Assembly (NCBI GenBank): GCA_028695145.1
Contig: JAQVJP010000012.1
Span: 1 to 37,062, forward strand
Source of the DNA: Eubacteriales bacterium
GTDB lineage: Bacteria; Bacillota; Clostridia; Saccharofermentanales; UBA5734
DNA length: 37,062 bases
Direction of reading: 5' to 3'
Below the pieces are notes generated by a model. The model was not told the DNA's origin. It saw nothing but the letters and a program-made list of their open reading frames with translations, and did no database searches. Shown piece after piece: positions 1 through 8,671 of the stretch. Made by a program: the position numbers and the translations under genes. The number at the start of each line of letters is the position of its first letter. Within the stretch, counting starts at the first letter, position 1.

Positions 1-1
1 A

Positions 2-97
2 ATTAATTACGAAGTTACCTGTATCATCGGTAAGAGAGTTCCACGGGTATATATACGTGATGGCAGGCTGGAGGATATAAGAAATTACCTTATTTGA
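2..97 (+). CDS. 3' end of an unidentified protein (partial, ...[31 protein letters not shown])
   Basis: Open frame from the window edge to TGA at 95-97; too short to assign a family. Confidence 0.5.
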   Translation: MNYEVTCIIGKRVPRVYIRDGRLEDIRNYLI

Positions 98-119
98 CTA
101 TTATCTGCAGACGCAGTAC

Positions 120-148
120 TTGCAATTATTATTACGCTGGTATATAAT
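120..148 (+). promoter_or_regulatory. Sigma-A type promoter TTGCAA-17-TATAAT upstream of the FMN riboswitch
   Basis: -35 TTGCAA at 120-125, 17-nt spacer, perfect -10 TATAAT at 143-148. Confidence 0.75.
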
Positions 149-167
149 TCCAGCGTAATAATAATTG
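123..167. repeat. Perfect 18-bp inverted repeat with 9-nt loop, overlapping the promoter
   Basis: CAATTATTATTACGCTGG (123-140) / tatataatt / CCAGCGTAATAATAATTG (150-167). Confidence 0.9.
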
Positions 168-307
168 TTTCCGGGGCAGGGTGTGATTCCCTACCGGCGG
201 TAAGCTTACAGGCGTTTAAACAGTTTGTGAAGTAAGCCCGCGAACCTCGCAAGAGGCTGACAAGGTGAGATTCCTTGGCCGACAGTATAGTCTGGATGAG
301 AGGAAAC
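167..307 (+). ncRNA. FMN riboswitch (RFN element) aptamer
   Basis: Conserved RFN segments GGGGCAGGGTGTGATTCCCTACCGGCGGTAAG, AAGCCCGCGA, GGTGAGATTCCTTGGCCGACAGTATAGTCTGGATGAGAG; P1 pairing GTTTCC (167-172) / GGAAAC (302-307). Confidence 0.97.
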
Positions 308-331
308 AGTAAACCGATTGAGGTCTGCTGA

Positions 332-361
332 TGCCCCCGTGTTTTACATGGGGGCTTTTTT
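332..361 (+). terminator. Riboswitch expression-platform terminator
   Basis: GCCCCCGTG ttta(c) CATGGGGGC followed by TTTTTT. Confidence 0.9.
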
Positions 362-415
362 ACTCTAAATTTAATTGGTTCGTACTGCTGCCGGAAGAAG
401 AAAGAAGGTAAAATT

Positions 416-1042
416 ATGAACAATTTGAAATCACGGAGTGTTAATGCCCGTTCTGCCAGCCACAGCGCAGCCGGCTGGGTTGCCAAAACCGGCATTTTGA
501 CAGCGGTTGCCATACTGCTGATGTTTCTTGAGATGACTCTTCCACTGATGCCGGCTTTTCTCAAGTTTGATTTCAGTGAGATAGCAGTTTTGCTGGCAGC
601 TTTTTCTCTTGGCCCATGGACTGCCGTTCTGGTTGAGTTAATGAAAAATCTTGCTCATGTTCCCTCAACCGGTACAGGTGGAGTAGGCGAGCTTGCTAAT
701 TTTCTTGTCGGTTCGTCCTTTGTTTTGACGGCAGGACTCTACTATCGGACACATAAGAGCCGCAAAGGCGCTTTTATCGCTATGGGTCTTGGAACTTTGG
801 TTATGACACTGGTAGCCAGTTTCTTGAACTATTTCTTCCTTATACCGTTTTATGTTAATGTGCAAGGTTGGCCGCTCGACGTTATTATTGACATGAGCCA
901 CATGGCCGGTAATAAGCTTGTTAATGATCTGAACAGTCTGATAACATTCGTATTTGTACCTTTCAACATTTTTAAAGGGATAGTAATATCGGCAATCGTT
1001 GCTATGCTTTATAAGCGGTTAAGTCCGCTGCTTCATAAATGA
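416..1042 (+). CDS. ribU: Riboflavin ECF transporter S component RibU
   Basis: Multi-TM ECF S-component sequence downstream of the FMN riboswitch; 208 aa. Confidence 0.93.
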   Translation: MNNLKSRSVNARSASHSAAGWVAKTGILTAVAILLMFLEMTLPLMPAFLKFDFSEIAVLLAAFSLGPWTAVLVELMKNLAHVPSTGTGGVGELANFLVGSSFVLTAGLYYRTHKSRKGAFIAMGLGTLVMTLVASFLNYFFLIPFYVNVQGWPLDVIIDMSHMAGNKLVNDLNSLITFVFVPFNIFKGIVISAIVAMLYKRLSPLLHK

Positions 1043-1473
1043 GCCGTAAACCTGATCCGTATGAGAATGATCCATTCCCCAGACTGTTGATTGTCTGGGG
1101 AATTCCTGCGGCTCTGATAGCGGCCGCGTCTATACTCTTCTTTCGTGATCCTGGAACGGAAGGCTTGATACCGTGTGCTTTTTATCAGATGACAGGTATC
1201 TACTGTACCGGCTGTGGGACTACAAGAGCATTTCATGCTTTGCTTCATGGCCGTGTATTTGAAGCTTTGAGCTTCAATTTGTTCATGATGGTTTGGGTTT
1301 GGCTTGTAGTATATACTTTGCTGGCGTACTGGTTGAGACGGCTGCTGCGCCGTCCCGTTCTGCCGGCTATTCGTGATTGGCGCTGGTTGATTGTCGCTGT
1401 GCTTGCAAGTGCTCTTGTCTTCCTTATCTTGCGTAATATTCCAGTTTGGCCTCTGAGCTGGCTGGCACCATAA
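1039..1473 (+). CDS. DUF2752 family membrane protein
   Basis: C..YQMTGIYCTGCGTTRAFHALLHG motif plus TM segments; ATGA overlap with ribU. Confidence 0.85.
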   Translation: MSRKPDPYENDPFPRLLIVWGIPAALIAAASILFFRDPGTEGLIPCAFYQMTGIYCTGCGTTRAFHALLHGRVFEALSFNLFMMVWVWLVVYTLLAYWLRRLLRRPVLPAIRDWRWLIVAVLASALVFLILRNIPVWPLSWLAP

Positions 1474-1562
1474 TACTATGACAAATTATTGCGTAATCCT
1501 GAAGCCTCTGCTAATCTAAGGAATAGAGCTATATTGTTGCTGCAATTTCAGGAGGCATTTAT

Positions 1563-2027
1563 ATGTCAGATTATTATCGGCGTGAAGATTTTGATCCTAA
1601 TAGAGAAACCACAAAACAATCAGGCGCGTCTGCGCAGCCTTATAATGCTATGCCTTCGTATGAACCGAAACCGCCTATAGCGTCTATGGTTGTTCTGGCC
1701 ATTATTAATATGCTTTGTTGCGCTTTTGGAGTTGGATTCATTCTTGGCCTTGTAGCACTGATATTCGCGTTGATTGCTTCAAATGAACAACCTGCCGCAG
1801 CTCGAGAAAAATTAAAAATAGCAAAAATAATTAACATAGTTGGCATTGTTCTGGCAGCAATTCAAATGCTGTTGATTATCCTTGGCATATTGTTTTTTAT
1901 GATTATGGGCCGTGCTGATTATTCACATTTCGAATATGGCTACCCGGAGAACAATTATCCTTTTGAAAATGAACTGCCTTTTGAAGAGGAGTTTGATATA
2001 TTTGATGACGGTTTTGAACTGCCGTAG
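1563..2027 (+). CDS. CD225/dispanin or DUF4190-like small membrane protein with acidic aromatic tail
   Basis: Two TM segments with the pattern AIINMLCCAFGVGFILGLVALIFA...AREKLKIAKIINIVGIVLA; AGGAGG-type RBS. Confidence 0.65.
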   Translation: MSDYYRREDFDPNRETTKQSGASAQPYNAMPSYEPKPPIASMVVLAIINMLCCAFGVGFILGLVALIFALIASNEQPAAAREKLKIAKIINIVGIVLAAIQMLLIILGILFFMIMGRADYSHFEYGYPENNYPFENELPFEEEFDIFDDGFELP

Positions 2028-2029
2028 TT

Positions 2030-2584
2030 TCACAGGTGCTTAATATACAAACCGCGTTCATAACCACGGGAATTGTCAGTTTCAGCGAGTATAAATCCTC
2101 GAGCTTGATAAAAATTTACCAATCTTCTGTTTGTATTTGCTGTATGCAGCATGATAATGCTTATACCTTGAGAAACCAAATAGTCTTCCGCTGCCTGATA
2201 TATCAGCTTGCCGACTCCTGATGCGTGAAGTTCTGGTATTACGGCAAATCTTGTAAACCAGGCCGCATAGGCAGCTGACTGGCGTTTGTTACAATCAGCA
2301 ATATCCGTTATTTGCTCTTGTGCCACATCAGGCAAATCATCCATTGACACCGGTAAAAGCAGCTTCACTGTGCCTGCGAGATCACCATCGCGGTTTTCGG
2401 CGACAAGCACATAATTATCAATTATTCCCTGCTTTATATCATGGATCGTCTCTGTTAAAGATTCAAGTGAGGATTCTATTTTAGAATTATGCGCATAAAC
2501 AGTCATGGCTCTTCTGATAAGAGCCATGACTTGTTCTGCGTCTTTGATATTTGCCTGTCTGATTAATAAATCAGCGTTTATCAT
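2030..2584 (-). CDS. GNAT family N-acetyltransferase
   Basis: FAVIPELHASGVGKLIYQAAEDYL...NFYQARGF acetyl-CoA binding region; last gene of the arg operon. Confidence 0.85.
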   Translation of the reverse strand: MINADLLIRQANIKDAEQVMALIRRAMTVYAHNSKIESSLESLTETIHDIKQGIIDNYVLVAENRDGDLAGTVKLLLPVSMDDLPDVAQEQITDIADCNKRQSAAYAAWFTRFAVIPELHASGVGKLIYQAAEDYLVSQGISIIMLHTANTNRRLVNFYQARGFILAETDNSRGYERGLYIKHL

Positions 2585-2619
2585 ATACGATTACCATATG
2601 TGCTAAGCGTTATTCCTGA

Positions 2620-3552
2620 TCAGATTTGCGCTTGTGGTGCAAGTAGTCTAACTAAAACTGCTTTTTGCGCGTGAAGTCTGTTTTCCGCTTCGTCGAAGAC
2701 AACAGATTGAGATCCTTCGAGAACTTCTTCTGTAACCTCAAGTCCTCTGTAGGCTGGCAGACAATGCATAAAAATGGCCTGATTGTCTGCAAGTTTCATC
2801 AATTCACTGTTGACTTGATAATCCTTGAAGATTTTGATCCTTTCCGCTTTTTCAGCTTCCTGTCCCATGCTGACCCAGGTATCTGTATAAATAACATCTG
2901 CATCCTTAACAGCTTCCCGAGCATCAGTAGTGATAAGAACTTCGCTGCCATGCACGGCTGCATTACTTCTGGCCTGTTCAATACAATTAAGGTCACAGCC
3001 ATATTCTGCTGGAGTTGCTACCGCGATATTCATTCCGCAGAGCGAAGCTCCTTGCAACAATGAGTTAGCCATATTATTGCCATCTCCAAGATATGCCATT
3101 TTGAGTCCCTTAAGCTTGCCTTTGTATTCGCGCACTGTCATCAGATCAGTTAATACTTGACATGGATGCATCAGATCAGTCAAACCATTGATAATGGGTA
3201 TGCTGCCATACTCCGCAAGATCAACGACATCCTGATGGTCGAAGGTTCTGATCATGATGCCATCAAGATAACGGGACATTACTCTGGCAGTATCCGCGAT
3301 GGTTTCTCCACGCCCGAGCTGTATATCTTGACTGCTCAGGAAAAGAGCATGACCACCGAGCTGATACATGCCTGTTTCAAAAGAAACACGAGTTCTGGTA
3401 GAAGATTTGGCAAATATCATGCCCAGAGTTTTGCCGGCAAGCACATGATGGCTGATTCCCTTTTTATTTTGCGCCTTTAGTTTGTCAGCAAGATCGAGCA
3501 GATCCATAAATTCTTCATAAGTGCAATCGTTGATATCAATAAAATGTTTCAT
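2620..3552 (-). CDS. argF: Ornithine carbamoyltransferase
   Basis: SSTRTRVSFE carbamoyl-phosphate motif, HPCQ, HCLPAYRG motif; start overlaps the argD stop. Confidence 0.95.
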   Translation of the reverse strand: MKHFIDINDCTYEEFMDLLDLADKLKAQNKKGISHHVLAGKTLGMIFAKSSTRTRVSFETGMYQLGGHALFLSSQDIQLGRGETIADTARVMSRYLDGIMIRTFDHQDVVDLAEYGSIPIINGLTDLMHPCQVLTDLMTVREYKGKLKGLKMAYLGDGNNMANSLLQGASLCGMNIAVATPAEYGCDLNCIEQARSNAAVHGSEVLITTDAREAVKDADVIYTDTWVSMGQEAEKAERIKIFKDYQVNSELMKLADNQAIFMHCLPAYRGLEVTEEVLEGSQSVVFDEAENRLHAQKAVLVRLLAPQAQI

Positions 3553-4769
3553 CATAATACCTCCGCAACAGCCTGTTCAAATTTTTCCATAAACAAGTCA
3601 ATCTGTTCCTGTTCAATGATCAACGGTGGCAGCAGTCTGATTATATTAGCGCCAACCGAGCCAACAAGGAAGCCCATGTCAAACATTTTATGCTTGATAT
3701 CTACTGCCTTGTCAGATTTGAGCTCAATCCCAATCATAAGACCTTGGCCACGAACTTCATTGATTTTCCCTGTTTTATCTGCCAGATGGCGCAATTTTTC
3801 GTTTGTGTATCGTCCGAGTTGTCCCGCCTTGCGTACCAGACTTTCGTTTTCATAGACGGACAAAACCGCAAGTGAAGCAGCGCAGGCCAGAGGATTACCG
3901 CCAAAAGTACTGCCGTGGTCACCAGGGGCGAAGCCTTTTGCCGTTTCCTCGTTTGCGATCAAAGCACCAACAGGTACGCCGCCGGCCAGACCTTTTGCCA
4001 GTGTAACTATGTCCGGTTTAATACCATAACCTTCATAGGCATAAAAATGTCCTGTTCTGCCCATTCCGGTTTGAATTTCATCAATTATCAAACGGGCTCC
4101 GGTACGCTCGCACAGCTCTGCAGCAAGTTTGGCAAACTCCGCCGTGGCAGGACGTACACCGCTCTCGCCTTGAATAAGTTCAAGCATGACGGCACATGTA
4201 TCGTCAGTAACAGCCTGCCTCAGCGCATCACAATCGTTATAAGGTATATGTACGAAGCCTTCCGGCAGTGGCGCGAATGGTTGACTGTATTTGGGCTGGC
4301 CTGTGACTGTTGCAGCGGCCAGTGTGCGACCATGAAAAGACATCAGAGCGCTGACTATTTTTGTGCGTGGCTTACTCTGTTTGTGGAAATAGCCACGTGC
4401 CAGCTTAATGGCGCCCTCGTTTGCTTCGGCTCCACTGTTGCAGATAAAAACTCTGCCGCCGCCGAAACTCTGTGATAGCTTCTCAGCCAGTTGTGACTGT
4501 GGTTCGTTATAATAGTAGTTTGAACAATGAATCACATTACCTGCCTGGCGGCAGATTGCCTGTGTTAGTTCAGGTCTGGCATGACCGACTACGTTTACCG
4601 CGATACCACCGATCATATCCATGTAACGCTTACCGTCAGTGCCATAGAGCCAGATGCCATCTCCGTGGTCAGGACAGAAAGGTACGCGTCTGCCAAAAGT
4701 ATTTAGATAATATCTCTCGTCAAGTTCTATTGCCTGACTTAGTCTCTTATCATATTCAACCATTGTCAT
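3552..4769 (-). CDS. argD: Acetylornithine aminotransferase
   Basis: Class III PLP aminotransferase; IIDEIQTGMGRTG, LAKGLAGGVPVGA motifs; operon context. Confidence 0.94.
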   Translation of the reverse strand: MTMVEYDKRLSQAIELDERYYLNTFGRRVPFCPDHGDGIWLYGTDGKRYMDMIGGIAVNVVGHARPELTQAICRQAGNVIHCSNYYYNEPQSQLAEKLSQSFGGGRVFICNSGAEANEGAIKLARGYFHKQSKPRTKIVSALMSFHGRTLAAATVTGQPKYSQPFAPLPEGFVHIPYNDCDALRQAVTDDTCAVMLELIQGESGVRPATAEFAKLAAELCERTGARLIIDEIQTGMGRTGHFYAYEGYGIKPDIVTLAKGLAGGVPVGALIANEETAKGFAPGDHGSTFGGNPLACAASLAVLSVYENESLVRKAGQLGRYTNEKLRHLADKTGKINEVRGQGLMIGIELKSDKAVDIKHKMFDMGFLVGSVGANIIRLLPPLIIEQEQIDLFMEKFEQAVAEVL

Positions 4770-4812
4770 TTTCTCCTAACATTCATCTATGATGCCTTGG
4801 CATGATGCTGCT

Positions 4813-5730
4813 TCAGATTTTTTCTCCCGCATAATAAGGTTTTCGCTCTTCAGTGATCATGGTGCCGATGCCTTTGTTGGTAAATATCTCCAGTAGCAGG
4901 CAATGCGGTATGCGTCCGTCAATGATATGTGCCCGCCCGACACCGCGCCTCACTGTATCAAGACAACCTGTGACTTTTGGAATCATGCCGCCGCTGATCT
5001 GACCAGCTTCAATCAGTTCATTTATCTCTTGTTTGTTTAGAACCGAAACAACTGCTTCCTCACCTTTTTCATTGGTGATTCTGACACCTTCGACATCAGT
5101 CAGCATCATTAATTTCTCTGCCTTGAGCGCCGCGGCTATTTCGCTTGCTACAGTATCAGCGTTGATATTATAGCTCTCGCCTTCGGGGCCGATGCCGACA
5201 GGGGCAACTACAGGAATATACTCGTCATTGGCAAGCATTTCGAGTACTTTTGTATTGATTTTTATAATATGACCTACATAGCCGATGTCAAGTGGTTCGC
5301 CTTCTTCGTCCTGTGTAATGCGCTCACACTCAATCAAGCGTCCATCGATACCGCAGATTCCGATGGCTTTTGCACCATGGCGGTTAAGGCCGGAAACTAT
5401 TTCTTTGTTTGTTTTGCCGACCAGTACCATTTGCGCTACAGACATGGTTTCGGCATCAGTTACTCTAAGTCCGCGTCTGAACTCTGAAGGTATCGCGAGT
5501 CGTTCAAGCATTGCGCTTATATCAGGGCCGCCGCCATGGACAATTACAGGATTGATGCCTATATACTTAAGCAGTGTAATGTCCTGCATTACATGATTTT
5601 TCAGGGTGTCGTTGATCATGGCGTTTCCGCCGTATTTGATTACGACTGTCTTTCCAGCCAGACTCTGAATATAGGGTAATGCCTCGATCAGAATTTCTGC
5701 TTTGGCGATTACCGCGTTCATATCAACCAT
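4813..5730 (-). CDS. argB: Acetylglutamate kinase
   Basis: [21 protein letters not shown], amino acid kinase fold; GGAGG RBS upstream of the ATG at 5730. Confidence 0.95.
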   Translation of the reverse strand: MVDMNAVIAKAEILIEALPYIQSLAGKTVVIKYGGNAMINDTLKNHVMQDITLLKYIGINPVIVHGGGPDISAMLERLAIPSEFRRGLRVTDAETMSVAQMVLVGKTNKEIVSGLNRHGAKAIGICGIDGRLIECERITQDEEGEPLDIGYVGHIIKINTKVLEMLANDEYIPVVAPVGIGPEGESYNINADTVASEIAAALKAEKLMMLTDVEGVRITNEKGEEAVVSVLNKQEINELIEAGQISGGMIPKVTGCLDTVRRGVGRAHIIDGRIPHCLLLEIFTNKGIGTMITEERKPYYAGEKI

Positions 5731-5816
5731 TGATTTATCCTCCATGACTTATACGTCTTTTAAATTACAAAGTAAGCAAATGCACCATTAATTAATGTTA
5801 TATTCGCGGCATCTGT

Positions 5817-6869
5817 TTAAATAGCTCCACCTGCAGCGAGCAATCCGGTTTCTTCCGGCAGGCCTAACATAATGTTTATTGACTGCAGCGCCTGGCCGGA
5901 GGCTCCTTTGCCAAGATTATCTATCGCTGACATGATTTTTACAAGGCCGGTACGTTGATCAACTGCCCAGGCGATATCGGCAAAATTCGTATAAGCGACA
6001 TTTCGGGTTTCCGGCATCTGTCCGGTCGGCAACATCCTGATAAATTTCTCTTTTGCATAAGCATCTGTATAAGCTTGTTCTATCTGTTCTACGGTAGTGT
6101 TGTCTTGCAGCCGGGCATAAATAGTCGCGAGCATACCTCTTTTGAATGGTGCGAGATGTGGTGTGAAACTTATTGTCAGCGGTTTTGCCGAACCTGCCAG
6201 CAGACCTGTTTCCTGCTCGATTTCACTTGTGTGTCTATGTCCTACAACGCCATAAGGTTTGATGCTGTCCTGCGCTTCGCAAAATGAAAACGACAGATCT
6301 GCTTTACGCCCGGCACCACTGATTCCGGAATAAGCATCGATTATGATACCTTCTGTTTGAATCAGCCCGCCTCTCAGCAGTGGCAGTAATCCAAGTATGG
6401 AACAGGTTGGATAACAGCCTGGATTGGCCGCGAGCTGAGTATCTTTTAACTTATTACGGTATATTTCCGGCAGCCCGTATACAGCCTGTTCAAGCAGTTC
6501 AGGATTAGGGTGTGTAAGCTTGTATGCCTCTTCATATATATTTGCGTTACGATAGCGGAAATCGCCGCTGTGATCAAGAACCTTAAGCCCTCTCTCCAGA
6601 AGCTGCGGCACGATTTTTGCTGAAACGCCATGAGGCAAAGCGGTTACAACCAGATCACATTTCTCTGTTAGTTCATCAACGGACAGCTCGCTAAGTTCAA
6701 GATCAACAAGTCCGCGGAAGGCCGGATATATATCTGAGAATCGTCGTCCCACATAGCTCTGTGACACAAGTACAGTCAAATCAAGCTGGCCATGTAAAAC
6801 CGCAAGCCTGACCAGTTCCATACCTACATAGCCGGTAGCGCCGATAATTCCAAGACGATTATTCTTCAT
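5817..6869 (-). CDS. argC: N-acetyl-gamma-glutamyl-phosphate reductase
   Basis: GIIGATGYVGMELVRL, NPGCYPT catalytic motif, HRHTSEIEQE; AGGAG RBS before the ATG at 6869. Confidence 0.95.
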   Translation of the reverse strand: MKNNRLGIIGATGYVGMELVRLAVLHGQLDLTVLVSQSYVGRRFSDIYPAFRGLVDLELSELSVDELTEKCDLVVTALPHGVSAKIVPQLLERGLKVLDHSGDFRYRNANIYEEAYKLTHPNPELLEQAVYGLPEIYRNKLKDTQLAANPGCYPTCSILGLLPLLRGGLIQTEGIIIDAYSGISGAGRKADLSFSFCEAQDSIKPYGVVGHRHTSEIEQETGLLAGSAKPLTISFTPHLAPFKRGMLATIYARLQDNTTVEQIEQAYTDAYAKEKFIRMLPTGQMPETRNVAYTNFADIAWAVDQRTGLVKIMSAIDNLGKGASGQALQSINIMLGLPEETGLLAAGGAI

Positions 6870-6918
6870 AATTGTTGAGCTCCTTTGCATAAACAATCAA
6901 ATAAACTAATAAATATAC

Positions 6919-6947
6919 ACTATAATGCATAAAACAAGCATTTGCAA
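6919..6947 (-). promoter_or_regulatory. Promoter of the arg operon, TTGCAA-17-TATAGT
   Basis: Minus-strand -35 TTGCAA at 6942-6947, 17-nt spacer, -10 TATAGT at 6919-6924. Confidence 0.7.
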
Positions 6948-7066
6948 CTAAAACACCGGCAAAAGCTTCCGTCCACGGTTGATTTGTGCTCTTTAACTAT
7001 TATACATGCCCTAATGAATGTATTGACCGGCAAATTGTAAAAAATAGTCAAAAATACAGTTTTTAT

Positions 7067-7086
7067 AAGTCCGTAAGCGGACTTTT
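7067..7086 (+). terminator. Short hairpin with T-tract, terminator-like
   Basis: AAGTCCG taag CGGACTT TT in the argC/ugpC intergenic region. Confidence 0.4.
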
Positions 7087-7333
7087 ACCGGTATTTCAGG
7101 TCCTGATAATGCAAATATTTTCAACAAAAATGAGATTTATGGACATAATCAATAAATGTCGGCCCGAAAAGTTGTTGCCTATGTCAAACCCCTGCAACTC
7201 AATTGCCAAATACGGCCTGAAACATTTGTTGAATTTTGCGAATAGCGGTAGATGGCGCCTGATGTTATATTCAATGTGCAGGTCTTGTTAAGAAGCGTAG
7301 ACCCTTTATAGATAACCTGGAGGTAAGATTATT

Positions 7334-8449
7334 ATGGCCAATGTTCTTTTGAAAAATGTTTACAAGCGCTACGAAGGTAATGTTGTAGCGGTCAGCGATT
7401 TTAATATTGATATCGCCGATAAGGAATTTATTATTCTGGTTGGTCCTTCCGGATGCGGTAAGTCAACCACACTGCGTATGATCGCTGGTCTTGAAGAAAT
7501 CACAGAAGGTGAAGTTTACATCGGAGATAAACTGGTTAATGATGTTCAACCTAAAGACAGAGACATCGCCATGGTTTTCCAAAACTATGCTCTGTATCCG
7601 CATATGACAGTTTTTGATAATATGGCTTTTGGTCTGAAACTGCGTAAGTTCCCAAAAGATGAAATCAAACGCCGCGTTAATGAAGCTGCCAAAATTCTTG
7701 AAATCGAGCATCTGCTTGACAGAAAACCTAAGGCTCTATCAGGTGGTCAGAGACAGCGTGTTGCTCTGGGTCGTGCTATTGTTCGTGATCCTAAGGTCTT
7801 CTTGATGGACGAGCCGCTTTCAAACCTTGACGCTAAGCTTCGTGTTCAGATGCGTGTTGAGATCACCAAGCTGCACCATCGCCTGCAGACCACTATTATT
7901 TATGTTACTCATGACCAGACAGAGGCCATGACAATGGGTACCAGAATTGTTGTTATGAAAGATGGTTTCATCCAGCAGATCGATAACCCAACCAACCTCT
8001 ATCTGCATCCTGTAAATACTTTTGTTGCCGGCTTCATCGGTATGCCTCCAATGAACTTCATCAATGGCAACCTCGCTGTCGAAGGCAATGCTGTTAAGCT
8101 GTCATTCCATGGTGTATCAGTTACTCTGCCTGAGAAGTATTCTGTTGACGAGGTAAAAGCATACGACGGTAAAGAGGTTGTTGTTGGTATTCGTCCGGAA
8201 GCTATTACAGACGATCAGGCTTTTGTGGCTGCCAATCCTCAGGCTGCTTTCCCTGCCAGTGTTGATGTTGTTGAGATGCTCGGTGCTGAAACATACCTCT
8301 ATGTTACAGTTGGCGGCGCTCTCAGTCTGACAGCAAGAGTTGACCCAACTGTCAGTAAGTCACAGGTAGGCGAGACAATCAATGTTGCTGTTGATGGCAA
8401 TCGTGTACATCTGTTTGACAAAGAGACTGAGCTCGTTATCCTGAGCTAA
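7334..8449 (+). CDS. ugpC: ABC transporter ATP-binding protein, UgpC/MsmX/MalK type
   Basis: Walker [40 protein letters not shown]-terminal TOBE-like domain; no permease nearby. Confidence 0.9.
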   Translation: MANVLLKNVYKRYEGNVVAVSDFNIDIADKEFIILVGPSGCGKSTTLRMIAGLEEITEGEVYIGDKLVNDVQPKDRDIAMVFQNYALYPHMTVFDNMAFGLKLRKFPKDEIKRRVNEAAKILEIEHLLDRKPKALSGGQRQRVALGRAIVRDPKVFLMDEPLSNLDAKLRVQMRVEITKLHHRLQTTIIYVTHDQTEAMTMGTRIVVMKDGFIQQIDNPTNLYLHPVNTFVAGFIGMPPMNFINGNLAVEGNAVKLSFHGVSVTLPEKYSVDEVKAYDGKEVVVGIRPEAITDDQAFVAANPQAAFPASVDVVEMLGAETYLYVTVGGALSLTARVDPTVSKSQVGETINVAVDGNRVHLFDKETELVILS

Positions 8450-8483
8450 ATACTTATTAATCAGGTATTTAATTTGTAGTCCG

Positions 8484-8528
8484 AAGCGGACTGTCACAAG
8501 ACTGAATGTTTTGCGGCAGTCCGTTTTG
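8484..8528 (+). terminator. Intrinsic terminator after the ABC ATPase gene
   Basis: AAGCGGACTG (8484-8493) pairs with CAGTCCGTTT (8517-8526), followed by T-rich tail. Confidence 0.65.
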
Positions 8529-8671
8529 TATGTTGATGACTGTGATATAATTTTCATGTGTATATTTATTATTCGTGTATGAAAATTGTTAAGGGATTGA
8601 AACATTATGTTCAAAACTATAATATAGGATAAGATTAGTTGTCCTTACAAGGATGGAAAGGTGTGCAGATA

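Noticed and set aside
85-564. 159-aa minus-strand ORF
   Set aside because: Lies antisense to the FMN riboswitch and the start of ribU; no RBS or recognisable domain.
1489-1680. 63-aa + strand ORF
   Set aside because: Overlaps the start of the CD225-like gene in another frame; the latter has the RBS and domain features.
7020-7050. TTGACC...TAGTCA as a ugpC promoter
   Set aside because: The -10 match is weak and the distance to the gene is about 290 nt; not strong enough to report.
6986-7291. 101-aa ORF in the argC-ugpC intergenic region
   Set aside because: No clear RBS, atypical composition, no recognisable family; region more likely regulatory.
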